In this document: positions 1 through 6,969 of the stretch, piece after piece
How the letters are laid out: every line of letters begins with the position of its first letter
Numbering within the stretch: the first letter of the stretch is position 1
From: an uncultured Eisenbergiella sp.
GTDB taxonomy: Bacteria; Bacillota; Clostridia; Lachnospirales; Lachnospiraceae
Length of the DNA: 20,309 bases
Assembly: GCA_947626725.1 (NCBI GenBank)
Contig: CANQTI010000007.1
Span: 1 to 20,309 of the forward strand
Direction of reading: 5' to 3'
The notes under the pieces: generated by a model
Told to the model about the DNA's origin: nothing
What the model saw: only the letters and a program-made list of their open reading frames with translations
Database searches by the model: none
Made by a program: the position numbers and the translations under genes

Positions 1-103
1 GAGCGTGTCCGAATGCGTCCTCCTGCCTGCCCCGGGCTCTCCCGAACCGCCGGAAACGGCAGCGGGCGTCCGGAAGACGCGGTGCGGCAGGAAAGGAGAT
101 CCT
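1..103. other. Window start, no gene assigned
   Basis: GC-rich sequence upstream of the first gene. Two forward frames stay open through it and run into the next gene, so it could hold the tail of a preceding gene or be intergenic. No family is recognisable in any frame. The only functional element seen is the ribosome binding site AAAGGAG at 92-98. Confidence 0.4.
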
Positions 104-736
104 ATGGCGGAAGTGAAGATCGGGCGCATGACGCTGGGCGTCTGCGCGACAAACTGCTATTTTTTGTTCCGGGAAGGCAGCGCGGAGGCGGTGCTGGTGG
201 ACCCGGCGGACCGGGGCGCGGAAATTTATGAAGCGCTGAAGAACAGAGGCATGTCCGTGGCGGCGATCCTTTTGACCCACGCGCATTTCGATCATATCCT
301 GGGCGTGGAGAAGCTGCGGGAGCTGTCCGGCGCGAAGCTCTATGCGCTGGAGCCGGAAAAGGTGGTCTGTCAGGACGCCTATGTGAACTTGTCCGCGCAG
401 AACGGCCGGAAGGTTACGGTGGCGCCGGATGTGTGGCTCTCGGACGGGCAGGAGATCGAACTGGCCGGAATTCCCATCCGCGTGATCGCCACGCCGGGGC
501 ATACCATCGGCAGCGCATGTTATTATATAGAGGGCTCGAATATCCTGGTGTCCGGCGATACGCTTTTTGAATATTCCATCGGACGGACGGATTTCCCCAC
601 CGGCAGCCTGAACCGCCTGGTGCGTTCCATCAAGGAGAAGCTGTTCGTGCTGCCGGAGGAGGTGCGGGTGTTCCCGGGACATGGGGATTCCACCACCATC
701 GGGGCGGAAAAACAGTATAATCCCTTCTGCCAGTGA
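104..736 (+). CDS. MBL-fold (glyoxalase II-like) hydrolase
   Basis: This 210-aa cytoplasmic protein belongs to the metallo-beta-lactamase superfamily, hydroxyacylglutathione hydrolase-like group. The metal ligands are all visible: T-H-A-H-F-D-H at residues 58-64, H133 in PGHTIGS, D152 in SGDTLF and H193 in PGHGD. The family usually hydrolyses thioesters with two bound metals; the substrate cannot be read from the sequence. The open frame extends upstream to position 5, but the ATG at 104 follows a good AAAGGAG site at 92-98 and begins with the normal family N-terminus, so the longer start is rejected. It lies 94 bp upstream of hemZ, a neighbour pair I associate with Lachnospiraceae; co-transcription is likely but not proven. 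All expected residues are present and the length is normal for the family. Confidence 0.9.
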   Translation: MAEVKIGRMTLGVCATNCYFLFREGSAEAVLVDPADRGAEIYEALKNRGMSVAAILLTHAHFDHILGVEKLRELSGAKLYALEPEKVVCQDAYVNLSAQNGRKVTVAPDVWLSDGQEIELAGIPIRVIATPGHTIGSACYYIEGSNILVSGDTLFEYSIGRTDFPTGSLNRLVRSIKEKLFVLPEEVRVFPGHGDSTTIGAEKQYNPFCQ

Positions 737-830
737 CGGATGTCCCTTCCTGCCATTGGCGGGCACGGGACACCGCTTCGGTTTTGCCGGCAGTGACGGG
801 CGCGGCTCACGAAAGGACGACGGACGCAGG

Positions 831-2507
831 ATGATCGCTGTCATTTTAAATGCAGAAAAGTACGCATACGACATTCATTCTCTGGTGAAGGCTTTCTATC
901 CGGATCAGGATGTGAAGGTTTTCGTGCAGGGAGAAAAAAAGCTGGAAAGCGACGACGGTTTGCCAGCTTTTTTCATTCGTTTTGAAAAAGAACGCATTGA
1001 GATCCGGATGCGGATACAGGGCGGGGAGGAGAGTGCGCCGGACAGCGGCGCGGGAACGATGCCGGAGGACGCGGGGACGAGAACGGACGTTGTGCCGGAC
1101 GATGCAGGAGCAGTGCCGTGCGATGCGCCGGACAGCGGCGCGGGAACGATGCCGGAGGACGCGGGGACGAGAGCGGATGCTTTGCCGGACGATGCAGGAG
1201 CAGTGCCGTGCGATGCGTCGGACAGCGGCGTGGGGCCGCGTGCGCAGGAACGCTGTTCTCAGGTGACACTTTCCCGCCCGGACGACCGCGTCGAGGTGAA
1301 AAACGATCTGAAGCGGCTTCTGTACGGCGTGCTGTCAGAGCTCACCGGAAAGCGGCTCCCCTGGGGTTCGCTTACCGGCATCCGGCCCACCAAGATCGCC
1401 ATGCAGCTGCTGGAGGCGGGATGGGAGGAGGAAGCCGTCACCGCATATATGCAGGAAACCTATCTGGCCTCCCGGGAAAAGGCGGAGCTTTCGGTGGATA
1501 TCGCGCTGCGGGAGCGTAAGATCCTGGCCCCCATCCATTATGAACAGGGTTACAGCCTGTATATCGGCATCCCGTTTTGTCCCACCACCTGTCTGTACTG
1601 TTCTTTTACCTCTTTCCCCATCGGCGTCTGGAGGGAGCGGGTGGGAGACTATCTGGCGGCGCTGGAAAAGGAGATCGACTATGTGCAGAAGGCCTGCCGC
1701 GGCCGCATCCTGGACACCGTTTATATCGGCGGCGGCACACCCACCACGCTGGAGCCGGAGCAGATGGAGCGGTTGCTGCAGAAGCTCCGGGATTCCTTTG
1801 ATTTTTCCCATGTGCAGGAGTTCACGGTGGAAGCGGGACGGGCGGACAGCATCACGGCGGAGAAGCTGCGGGTGATGAAGCGCTACGGCGTCACCCGGAT
1901 CTCCGTGAACCCGCAGACCATGAATCAGGAAACGCTGCGGCTGATCGGGCGGCGTCACACGGTGGAGCAGGTGGAAGAGGCGTTCGGTCTGGCCCGCAGC
2001 GAGGGCTTTGATAATATCAACATGGATCTGATCCTGGGACTGCCGGGGGAGGGTCCGGCGGAGGTTTCCCACACCCTGGAACGGGTCAGCGCGCTGGGGC
2101 CCGACAGCCTGACCGTGCATTCCCTGGCTGTCAAGCGGGCCTCCCGTTTGAGCCAGTGGATCCAGGAAAACGGGATCTCCATGCTCAACAATACGGACAA
2201 GACCATGGAGATCGCCGCCCGGGGCGCCCGCGCCATGGGAATGGCCCCCTATTATCTCTACCGGCAGAAGAACATGTCCGGCAATTTTGAAAACGTGGGA
2301 TATGCCATGCCAGGCAAGGCCGGTCTCTACAATATCCTGATCATGGAGGAAAAAGAGGATATCCTGGCGCTGGGTGCGGGCACGATCAGCAAACGGTTAT
2401 ACCCGAACGGGCGGATCGAGCGCTGCGAGAATGTCAAGGAAGCCGTTCAGTATATCGACAGGATCGATGAAATGATCGAGCGAAAGCGCGCGCTGTTCGG
2501 CGGCTGA
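831..2507 (+). CDS. hemZ: HemZ, radical SAM coproporphyrinogen dehydrogenase-like
   Basis: This 558-aa protein is of the HemZ type, a relative of oxygen-independent coproporphyrinogen III oxidase (HemN), which decarboxylates propionate side chains in heme synthesis using S-adenosylmethionine. The radical SAM Fe-S motif CX3CX2C is C250, C254 and C257, and the SAM-binding GGGTPT lies at 300-305. An N-terminal HemZ-specific domain (about 1-65) precedes the barrel. The frame is open from 681, but the ATG at 831 starts the conserved N-terminus; GAAAGGA at 811-817 is a somewhat distant ribosome binding site. The protein is longer than usual for the family because residues about 68-135 are an Asp/Ala/Gly/Pro-rich insert encoded by a tandem repeat. 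The last codons (K-R-A-L-F-G-G-stop) form one copy of the direct repeat that brackets the island. Biochemical activity of HemZ proteins is less well established than that of HemN. Confidence 0.92.
   Translation: MIAVILNAEKYAYDIHSLVKAFYPDQDVKVFVQGEKKLESDDGLPAFFIRFEKERIEIRMRIQGGEESAPDSGAGTMPEDAGTRTDVVPDDAGAVPCDAPDSGAGTMPEDAGTRADALPDDAGAVPCDASDSGVGPRAQERCSQVTLSRPDDRVEVKNDLKRLLYGVLSELTGKRLPWGSLTGIRPTKIAMQLLEAGWEEEAVTAYMQETYLASREKAELSVDIALRERKILAPIHYEQGYSLYIGIPFCPTTCLYCSFTSFPIGVWRERVGDYLAALEKEIDYVQKACRGRILDTVYIGGGTPTTLEPEQMERLLQKLRDSFDFSHVQEFTVEAGRADSITAEKLRVMKRYGVTRISVNPQTMNQETLRLIGRRHTVEQVEEAFGLARSEGFDNINMDLILGLPGEGPAEVSHTLERVSALGPDSLTVHSLAVKRASRLSQWIQENGISMLNNTDKTMEIAARGARAMGMAPYYLYRQKNMSGNFENVGYAMPGKAGLYNILIMEEKEDILALGAGTISKRLYPNGRIERCENVKEAVQYIDRIDEMIERKRALFGG
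1034..1230 (+). repeat. In-frame 90-bp tandem repeat inside hemZ
   Basis: Two full 90-bp copies, 1041-1130 and 1131-1220, differ at five positions. Partial copies flank them (1034-1040 and 1221-1230). The repeat encodes two 30-residue units rich in Asp, Ala, Gly and Pro, each with T-M-P-E-D-A-G-T-R followed by D-D-A-G-A-V-P-C-D-A. It lies between the N-terminal domain and the radical SAM barrel, where a flexible linker would be tolerated. Because the period is a multiple of three, copy number can change without breaking the frame. Confidence 0.95.
2484..2507 (+). repeat. Left copy of flanking direct repeat (putative attL)
   Basis: The last 24 bases of hemZ, ending with its TGA. They match 16862-16885 at 23 of 24 positions; the one difference is G2499 versus T16877. 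The repeat contains the 10-bp palindrome AGCGCGCGCT at 2485-2494. An attachment site overlapping a gene's 3' end that regenerates the reading frame is a common pattern for tyrosine-recombinase islands. Confidence 0.7.
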
Positions 2508-2544
2508 TATTTGAGATTTTAAGCAATAAAAAAAGCTCAAATAT
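2507..2544. repeat. AT-rich 9-bp inverted repeat just after hemZ
   Basis: ATATTTGAG at 2507-2515 is perfectly complementary to CTCAAATAT at 2536-2544 across a 20-base spacer holding a run of seven A. It lies at the left edge of the putative island. No T-run follows on the plus strand, so it is a poor intrinsic terminator for hemZ; in the minus orientation the T-run falls inside the loop. It may be a recombinase or regulator site, or chance in AT-rich DNA. Confidence 0.4.
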
Positions 2545-2643
2545 ATGGGCATTTGCAAGAAATATAAATAGGTTTTGCTCCTAAAAAATATGGCGCTAAC
2601 AACCAAAGACGGGTGGGGCGGAATTTACTTTTTCAATTTACGC

Positions 2644-2686
2644 TTACATTTGTATTGTAAACCTACAACTTTTGGGACTTGTTGTA
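2644..2686. promoter_or_regulatory. Candidate operator cluster (TTGTA/TACAA half-sites)
   Basis: Several 5- to 6-bp half-sites occur in 43 bp: TTACA at 2644-2648, TTGTA at 2655-2659, TACAAC at 2664-2669 and GTTGTA at 2681-2686. They can be read as the inverted repeats TTGTA-N4-TACAA and TACAAC-N11-GTTGTA, the latter overlapping the -35 element. Such placement suits a dimeric repressor, but no cognate regulator is encoded in the window. Confidence 0.35.
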
Positions 2687-2707
2687 ATGCCGAAAAGATG
2701 ATATAAT
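2679..2707 (+). promoter_or_regulatory. Probable SigA promoter of the BREX-like operon
   Basis: TTGTTG (2679-2684) is followed, after a 17-bp spacer, by a perfect TATAAT (2702-2707); a second TATAAT overlaps downstream at 2708-2713. Initiation near 2714 would give a leader of about 145 nt before the first operon gene at 2860. This is the best promoter upstream of the operon. Confidence 0.65.
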
Positions 2708-2740
2708 TATAATGCTTTTTTGCATCAACCAGATGGATTT

Positions 2741-2764
2741 ACTGCAATGACAGCGTATTGCAGT
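2741..2764 (+). promoter_or_regulatory. Perfect 8-bp inverted repeat in the operon leader
   Basis: ACTGCAAT (2741-2748) and ATTGCAGT (2757-2764) are exact reverse complements separated by 8 bases. The site lies about 27 bases after the expected transcription start. It could be a repressor operator or an RNA hairpin. No T-run follows, so it is not an intrinsic terminator. Confidence 0.45.
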
Positions 2765-2791
2765 GAATTCCATATTTGAAATCTCGAAGCG

Positions 2792-2841
2792 CCCAACGTA
2801 CTTATGCCAGTCTCGTTGGGAGGGCTTTATCGATACCCAAC
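2792..2841 (+). promoter_or_regulatory. Two mutually exclusive leader hairpins
   Basis: CGTTGGG at 2814-2820 can pair with CCCAACG at 2792-2798 (7 bp, 15-base loop). Alternatively its GTTGGG part (2815-2820) can pair with CCCAAC at 2836-2841 (6 bp, 15-base loop). The second form ends 18 bases before the ATG at 2860, close to its weak ribosome binding site. Alternative pairing of one strand with two partners is what attenuators do, but these helices are short. Confidence 0.3.
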
Positions 2842-2859
2842 CTATAACAAGAGCCGGAG

Positions 2860-4578
2860 ATGAAAAAAGTGATATTCAAGGGCCTTCACATAAAAAAGAC
2901 ATTTGCAGAGAAGCAATTTGCCTCTTGGCTTACAACGCAATTAAATGCGCAGGGAAAACCCTATGTAGCCGCTGTCGCGAATAGATATGCTGCCTGCCTT
3001 CGCACCGAACCACTCAAATTGGATATACCTCTGACGGCAGAAGAACGAGATATGTACCGTTGCCAGACGCTTCAGGATTTTGACCGTCTTGAGAAAATAT
3101 TCCTCGCGGCATCGAACTTTCGAGAGGTCAACTTAGGGGATAGCCGTTGGGCATTTTCTGCCGGCCTATCCGCATACAGAAGGTATTTACGGTATTTGGA
3201 ATGTGGCGTCGAAAAAACTGCTGAGGTTCTCCCATTGCAACACCTTACCGAAGTACCGCCTACCGACTTTGAAATCAAACGTGTTGACTTTAGGGAGCCA
3301 AGTGCTTGCACTGGGTGTTGTCCTGTAAGCTGTGTGGTTGAGGGGCAATCATTCTCTGTCCATAATTGGCGTGATATTCTCTTTGAACTTACAAACTACT
3401 TTCTTGCCACAAAACCGAGGATGCAAGAATTGACCCAATGTAGCATTTATCAAAGAGGTACTCGCCCGTTTCTCCTAAAAGCTAAACCGGATAGATATAT
3501 GGCCTCACGTCAGGTTTCAAATGGTTGCTGGATTTATTTGAATCTTAGTATCAGCAATCTAGTATCCGATATTGGAAGACTGTGTGAATACTGTGAGGTC
3601 CCCTTTGAAGATGTCGATATTCGATATGTTTCCAAAACAGCAACGGCAAGTTCAGGGATCCCGCTCTCTAGCGGAAGCCGCCATGAGTTGGTTAGGCGGG
3701 AGGATAAAAGTATACCCGCCGTCATTTTTGATGCACTTAATCGAACATACGCAGGTGGGTTCCGTTTTGATTCGACTGCCATTACTCTACTATCAAGCGC
3801 GGCGGGAATACCTATTGATGAAGAACTCAAGGCTGAACTGAAGTGCTCTATGTTTGGCAGAAAAGACGCACTCTATTTCTTGCCGGATCAGATTGCAAGC
3901 AAGAAAACACAGGCCGCTCTGTCGGCAACAACGGATGAGTATCTCAATAAATATGGATGTTTCGAAATTAACGAGGTATACCGGCAATTTCAAAACCTGT
4001 TGAATACGTCCTGCATAAAAACAACAGAAGATTTTGAAGACTATTATATTTGGGCCTTCAACAGGAACGTTCGTTGCGTGACCGCACCACAAGTGGGAAA
4101 CAGAATCGCTCGTTATAATGATGGAAACGTATGGGCATCTTTTAATAAAGTTGGGAAGGAAATAATAGCATTCATCAATGAGCAACACTACGGTTCCTGC
4201 ACAGAAGACGAACTCCACGAGGAGTTTTCTGCTTTTTCAAAGGAGTTGCTGGAAAAAATTGTTCGTTCCTGTGCTTCTGGCGAACTCGTGCGAGTTATAA
4301 TCAACGATACGGTTTGCTACCAGTCTTATATGGCATTGGGTATTCCAGATGATTTTTCCAAAGTTTTGTCCGCTGTGTTGGCGCGACTCGAAGAAATTGG
4401 ACTGCCTGCCACGCAGGAAACTTTGCACACTGCGCTTTCACTTGAATTGGGCGTCAATATAAGCTCTGAATTTGGGCTTCCTGATTGGGATTCTTTCAGG
4501 CGCTTAATCACAGCATATGACAAAGGCGCTCCATGTCGCGAGTGGAAAAAAGGTACTTTTGTGGAGGTGGATGTCTGA
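2860..4578 (+). CDS. Unrecognised 572-aa protein opening the BREX 4-like operon
   Basis: I do not recognise a named family. Residues about 1-112 form a helical segment ending in a pattern like A-F-S-A-G-L-S-A-Y-R-R-Y-L, of a kind seen at the N-termini of some restriction-associated proteins. Residues about 140-260 include a V-H-N-W-R-D-I-L motif and a Y-L-N-L-S-I-S-N-L-V segment that look like a second conserved module. The remainder (about 285-572) appears to be mixed helical modules, possibly winged-helix. A cysteine cluster sits at C150, C153, C154 and C158. There is no signal peptide, membrane segment or visible nuclease motif. The ATG at 2860 has a weak CGGAG site upstream. Its TGA directly abuts the TTG start of brxP and a GGAGGTGG in its last codons serves that gene, so translation is probably coupled. 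Its position suggests target recognition, DNA binding or an effector role in the defence system; this is inference only. Confidence 0.85.
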   Translation: MKKVIFKGLHIKKTFAEKQFASWLTTQLNAQGKPYVAAVANRYAACLRTEPLKLDIPLTAEERDMYRCQTLQDFDRLEKIFLAASNFREVNLGDSRWAFSAGLSAYRRYLRYLECGVEKTAEVLPLQHLTEVPPTDFEIKRVDFREPSACTGCCPVSCVVEGQSFSVHNWRDILFELTNYFLATKPRMQELTQCSIYQRGTRPFLLKAKPDRYMASRQVSNGCWIYLNLSISNLVSDIGRLCEYCEVPFEDVDIRYVSKTATASSGIPLSSGSRHELVRREDKSIPAVIFDALNRTYAGGFRFDSTAITLLSSAAGIPIDEELKAELKCSMFGRKDALYFLPDQIASKKTQAALSATTDEYLNKYGCFEINEVYRQFQNLLNTSCIKTTEDFEDYYIWAFNRNVRCVTAPQVGNRIARYNDGNVWASFNKVGKEIIAFINEQHYGSCTEDELHEEFSAFSKELLEKIVRSCASGELVRVIINDTVCYQSYMALGIPDDFSKVLSAVLARLEEIGLPATQETLHTALSLELGVNISSEFGLPDWDSFRRLITAYDKGAPCREWKKGTFVEVDV

Positions 4579-6969
4579 TTGTACTCCTATCGTTTTGACA
4601 CCAGAACGCACGGCTATTTACTAACTACCCAAACCGGGAAATATGTAGCAAATGAGATTCGCCCTGTATTTGCTTTAGAGTTGACACGGACGGGGCTATG
4701 CCGTTTTTTTGAATATGATCCCGCAGAAACCAGGCCGTTGATGTGGGGGATCAAAAACACCTATTTGATTGCTGATGTAGATGAAAACGGCAACGGATAT
4801 GGTCGCAAAGTTGCCCAGTTGAATAAAACGCAGTATGGGAAGCCACTTGATATTCAGATTTTTTTTGAGGGGAAACTGACGCTTGCTCCTGTTGATGTGG
4901 ATGCCATGGTGGCGGCGAACGCGGAGATTATGGATATCGTGGTCGCGGATGCCAAACGCAGGACCAAGGAACTGTATGATGAAAGTATTGGCCGATGCGA
5001 CATAGCGTACATTGCGTTCTCCGGCGGAAAAGATTCGGTGGCACTGCTGGATATTTGCCATCGGGTTCTGCCGCTTTCTGTACCTGTTGTTTTCAGTGAC
5101 ACTGATATGGAGCTTCCTGATACATACAAAGTAGTCGATATTGTCAAGTCTCTCTATCCGGAACGCGAGTTCATCACGGCCCGTGCGGAAACATCAGCGT
5201 TGGAGAATTGGAAGATCTTTGGGCCGCCCTCTCGAACTATTCGTTGGTGCTGCTCCGTTCATAAAAGCACTCCTGCATTGATGACGTTGAAAAAGAGGCT
5301 CCATAAAACGGCTATTAAAGCAATGGCCTTTGTTGGGGTCCGTGGTGATGAAAGCCATAGCCGCTCCTTTTATGAGGATTCTTCTGATGGCGTTAAAAAT
5401 GCTTCCCAGTTGAATCAGATGCCCATTTTGGATTGGGGCGCCCATGAGCTGTGGCTGTATATTTTCGCCAATGGGTTAGTGGTGAATGAGGCATATAAAA
5501 AAGGATTGACTCGTGTTGGGTGTTTGATGTGTCCGGAGTCAGCAGAGAAATACGAATGGTTTGTTGAGATGGCTTATCCAGAAGCAGTCAAACCATTTGT
5601 GGACATTATTATCAATTCTAGTGCGAAGCATTTTGATTCAGCAAACGAAGAAACGGAATATATTGGAAAAAGGCATTGGCAAGCGCGTCGCAGCGGTGCT
5701 GTCCTGAGAGAAACATTATCAATTCCTTTTGAAGATTGTGATGGCTTAAATGTCACTTTTCATTGTCAAAATCTGAATAATAAACTTTTTTCTGAATGGA
5801 TAAAAGCGATTGGCTCTGTTTTTAAGGGTTATCAACCAGGGCAATATTTTCTTAGACTCCCGGAAACTTTTGATAACGGTATTCCTTTCACCTGCCAAGT
5901 ACCGTATGAAGTTAACGAGGACATAAAATTCAATTTTAGAAACGGTGATGAAAAAGATCTTGTTTTACCGTTATTGCGGACGGCCTTTAGAAAAACAGTT
6001 GCTTGTGTTGGCTGCCATGCCTGTGAGGCAGAATGTAGTGTTGGCGCTATTTCGATCGTTAACGGTGATTTTTCCATTGATAGTGATAAATGCATACGGT
6101 GTCATAACTGTTTTAAAATGGGAGATTCATGTTGGAGGTATCGGTCTATGTCTAAGCCTGAAACAACGAATAATGTTGCAAATGAATTTGCGCAATATAA
6201 CAATTTCGGATTTCGAGAGGAATTTGTAACGGCGCTGATCAATTATGATAAAACGTTTTTTTACTGGAGGCCGGAACATCCGCTTGGTGATAAAAAAGTT
6301 GACGCATGCAAAAAGTGGTTTCCACAAGCTATGCTTGTAATGAAAGACTATAAGCCAACTAAGCTGATAGAATTATTAAAGATATCATCAGATAGCAGTC
6401 TTGCTTGGGAGTTTATCTGGATGGGACTGGTTAATAACTCCCGCCTCATCAAATGGTATTGTGTTAGCACTGAAGTTGATGTTCGGCAGGAAACTCAAAA
6501 TTTGCTTAGCTTGTTACAAGAAAACTATCCACTGATGAATAATTCCAAAGACAGGCGTTTGGATGCATTAAAAAATACCGCAGACGCATCTCCGCTTGGA
6601 GGTGAAACGAATGCGGTTATGCTTCCAGAGCGAAAAGGACGCAAAGTTGTTGCGCTTACCCGCAGGGCCAAAGATGTCCACTCCTTGACTATCCTGTATG
6701 GCCTATATCTGATCGCACAGCTGTCTGGGCGAAACAGCTTTACTATACGTGAATTGCTTACTGCTGACGTGGATTCTGTATTCGTTTCACCCATTGTTGC
6801 TTTTGGGATCGTGCCGGACACCTTCAAACGGCAATGCGAGGGGTTGCGAACTCGTTATCCCAACTATATTTCCACCACCTTTACGCATGGAAATGACGGT
6901 TTGGAGGTCTATCCAAAGAAGTACGGTCTGGAGGATATTGTTGATCTGGCACTGGAGGAGACACGATGA
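4579..6969 (+). CDS. brxP: BrxP: PAPS reductase-like / ferredoxin / DUF4007-like protein
   Basis: This 796-aa protein matches the PAPS reductase-family component that defines BREX type 4. After an N-terminal domain (about 1-110) comes an ATP-pyrophosphatase domain with the PP-loop SGGKDS at 148-153, a S-D-T-D-M-E segment at 173-178, RWCCSVHK at 222-229 and GVRGDES at 253-259. Cysteines C224, C225, C315 and C318 could hold an Fe-S cluster as in DndC-type proteins. A ferredoxin-like module follows with C476, C479, C482, C486 and C505, C508, C511, consistent with 4Fe-4S binding. The last about 260 residues resemble DUF4007. The TTG start at 4579 is chosen because it abuts the previous stop and has GGAGGTGG at 4563-4570; no in-frame ATG fits. 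Known DndC/SspD relatives activate DNA or carry sulfur during phosphorothioation. BrxP having this role here is inferred from homology and from the desulfurase in the operon. Confidence 0.88.
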   Translation: MYSYRFDTRTHGYLLTTQTGKYVANEIRPVFALELTRTGLCRFFEYDPAETRPLMWGIKNTYLIADVDENGNGYGRKVAQLNKTQYGKPLDIQIFFEGKLTLAPVDVDAMVAANAEIMDIVVADAKRRTKELYDESIGRCDIAYIAFSGGKDSVALLDICHRVLPLSVPVVFSDTDMELPDTYKVVDIVKSLYPEREFITARAETSALENWKIFGPPSRTIRWCCSVHKSTPALMTLKKRLHKTAIKAMAFVGVRGDESHSRSFYEDSSDGVKNASQLNQMPILDWGAHELWLYIFANGLVVNEAYKKGLTRVGCLMCPESAEKYEWFVEMAYPEAVKPFVDIIINSSAKHFDSANEETEYIGKRHWQARRSGAVLRETLSIPFEDCDGLNVTFHCQNLNNKLFSEWIKAIGSVFKGYQPGQYFLRLPETFDNGIPFTCQVPYEVNEDIKFNFRNGDEKDLVLPLLRTAFRKTVACVGCHACEAECSVGAISIVNGDFSIDSDKCIRCHNCFKMGDSCWRYRSMSKPETTNNVANEFAQYNNFGFREEFVTALINYDKTFFYWRPEHPLGDKKVDACKKWFPQAMLVMKDYKPTKLIELLKISSDSSLAWEFIWMGLVNNSRLIKWYCVSTEVDVRQETQNLLSLLQENYPLMNNSKDRRLDALKNTADASPLGGETNAVMLPERKGRKVVALTRRAKDVHSLTILYGLYLIAQLSGRNSFTIRELLTADVDSVFVSPIVAFGIVPDTFKRQCEGLRTRYPNYISTTFTHGNDGLEVYPKKYGLEDIVDLALEETR

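Larger units (their letters stand above)
2508..2859. other. 352-bp AT-rich regulatory region before the BREX-like operon
   Basis: No convincing gene lies here. The region holds the edge inverted repeat, a cluster of TTGTA/TACAA half-sites, a promoter and an approximately 145-nt leader with several potential hairpins, each listed separately. An open frame starting at 2763 runs into the next gene in another frame and is not credible. No divergent regulator gene is present, unlike BREX loci that carry a WYL-type BrxR. Confidence 0.6.

Noticed and set aside
1335..2120. 261-aa minus-strand open frame inside hemZ
   Set aside because: It is antisense to the radical SAM domain and has no family resemblance.
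2507..2544. Terminator for hemZ
   Set aside because: The stem is AT-rich with a 20-base loop and no T-run follows on the plus strand.
2763..2984. 73-aa open frame in the operon leader
   Set aside because: It overlaps the start of the 572-aa gene in another frame, has no convincing ribosome binding site and shows no motif.
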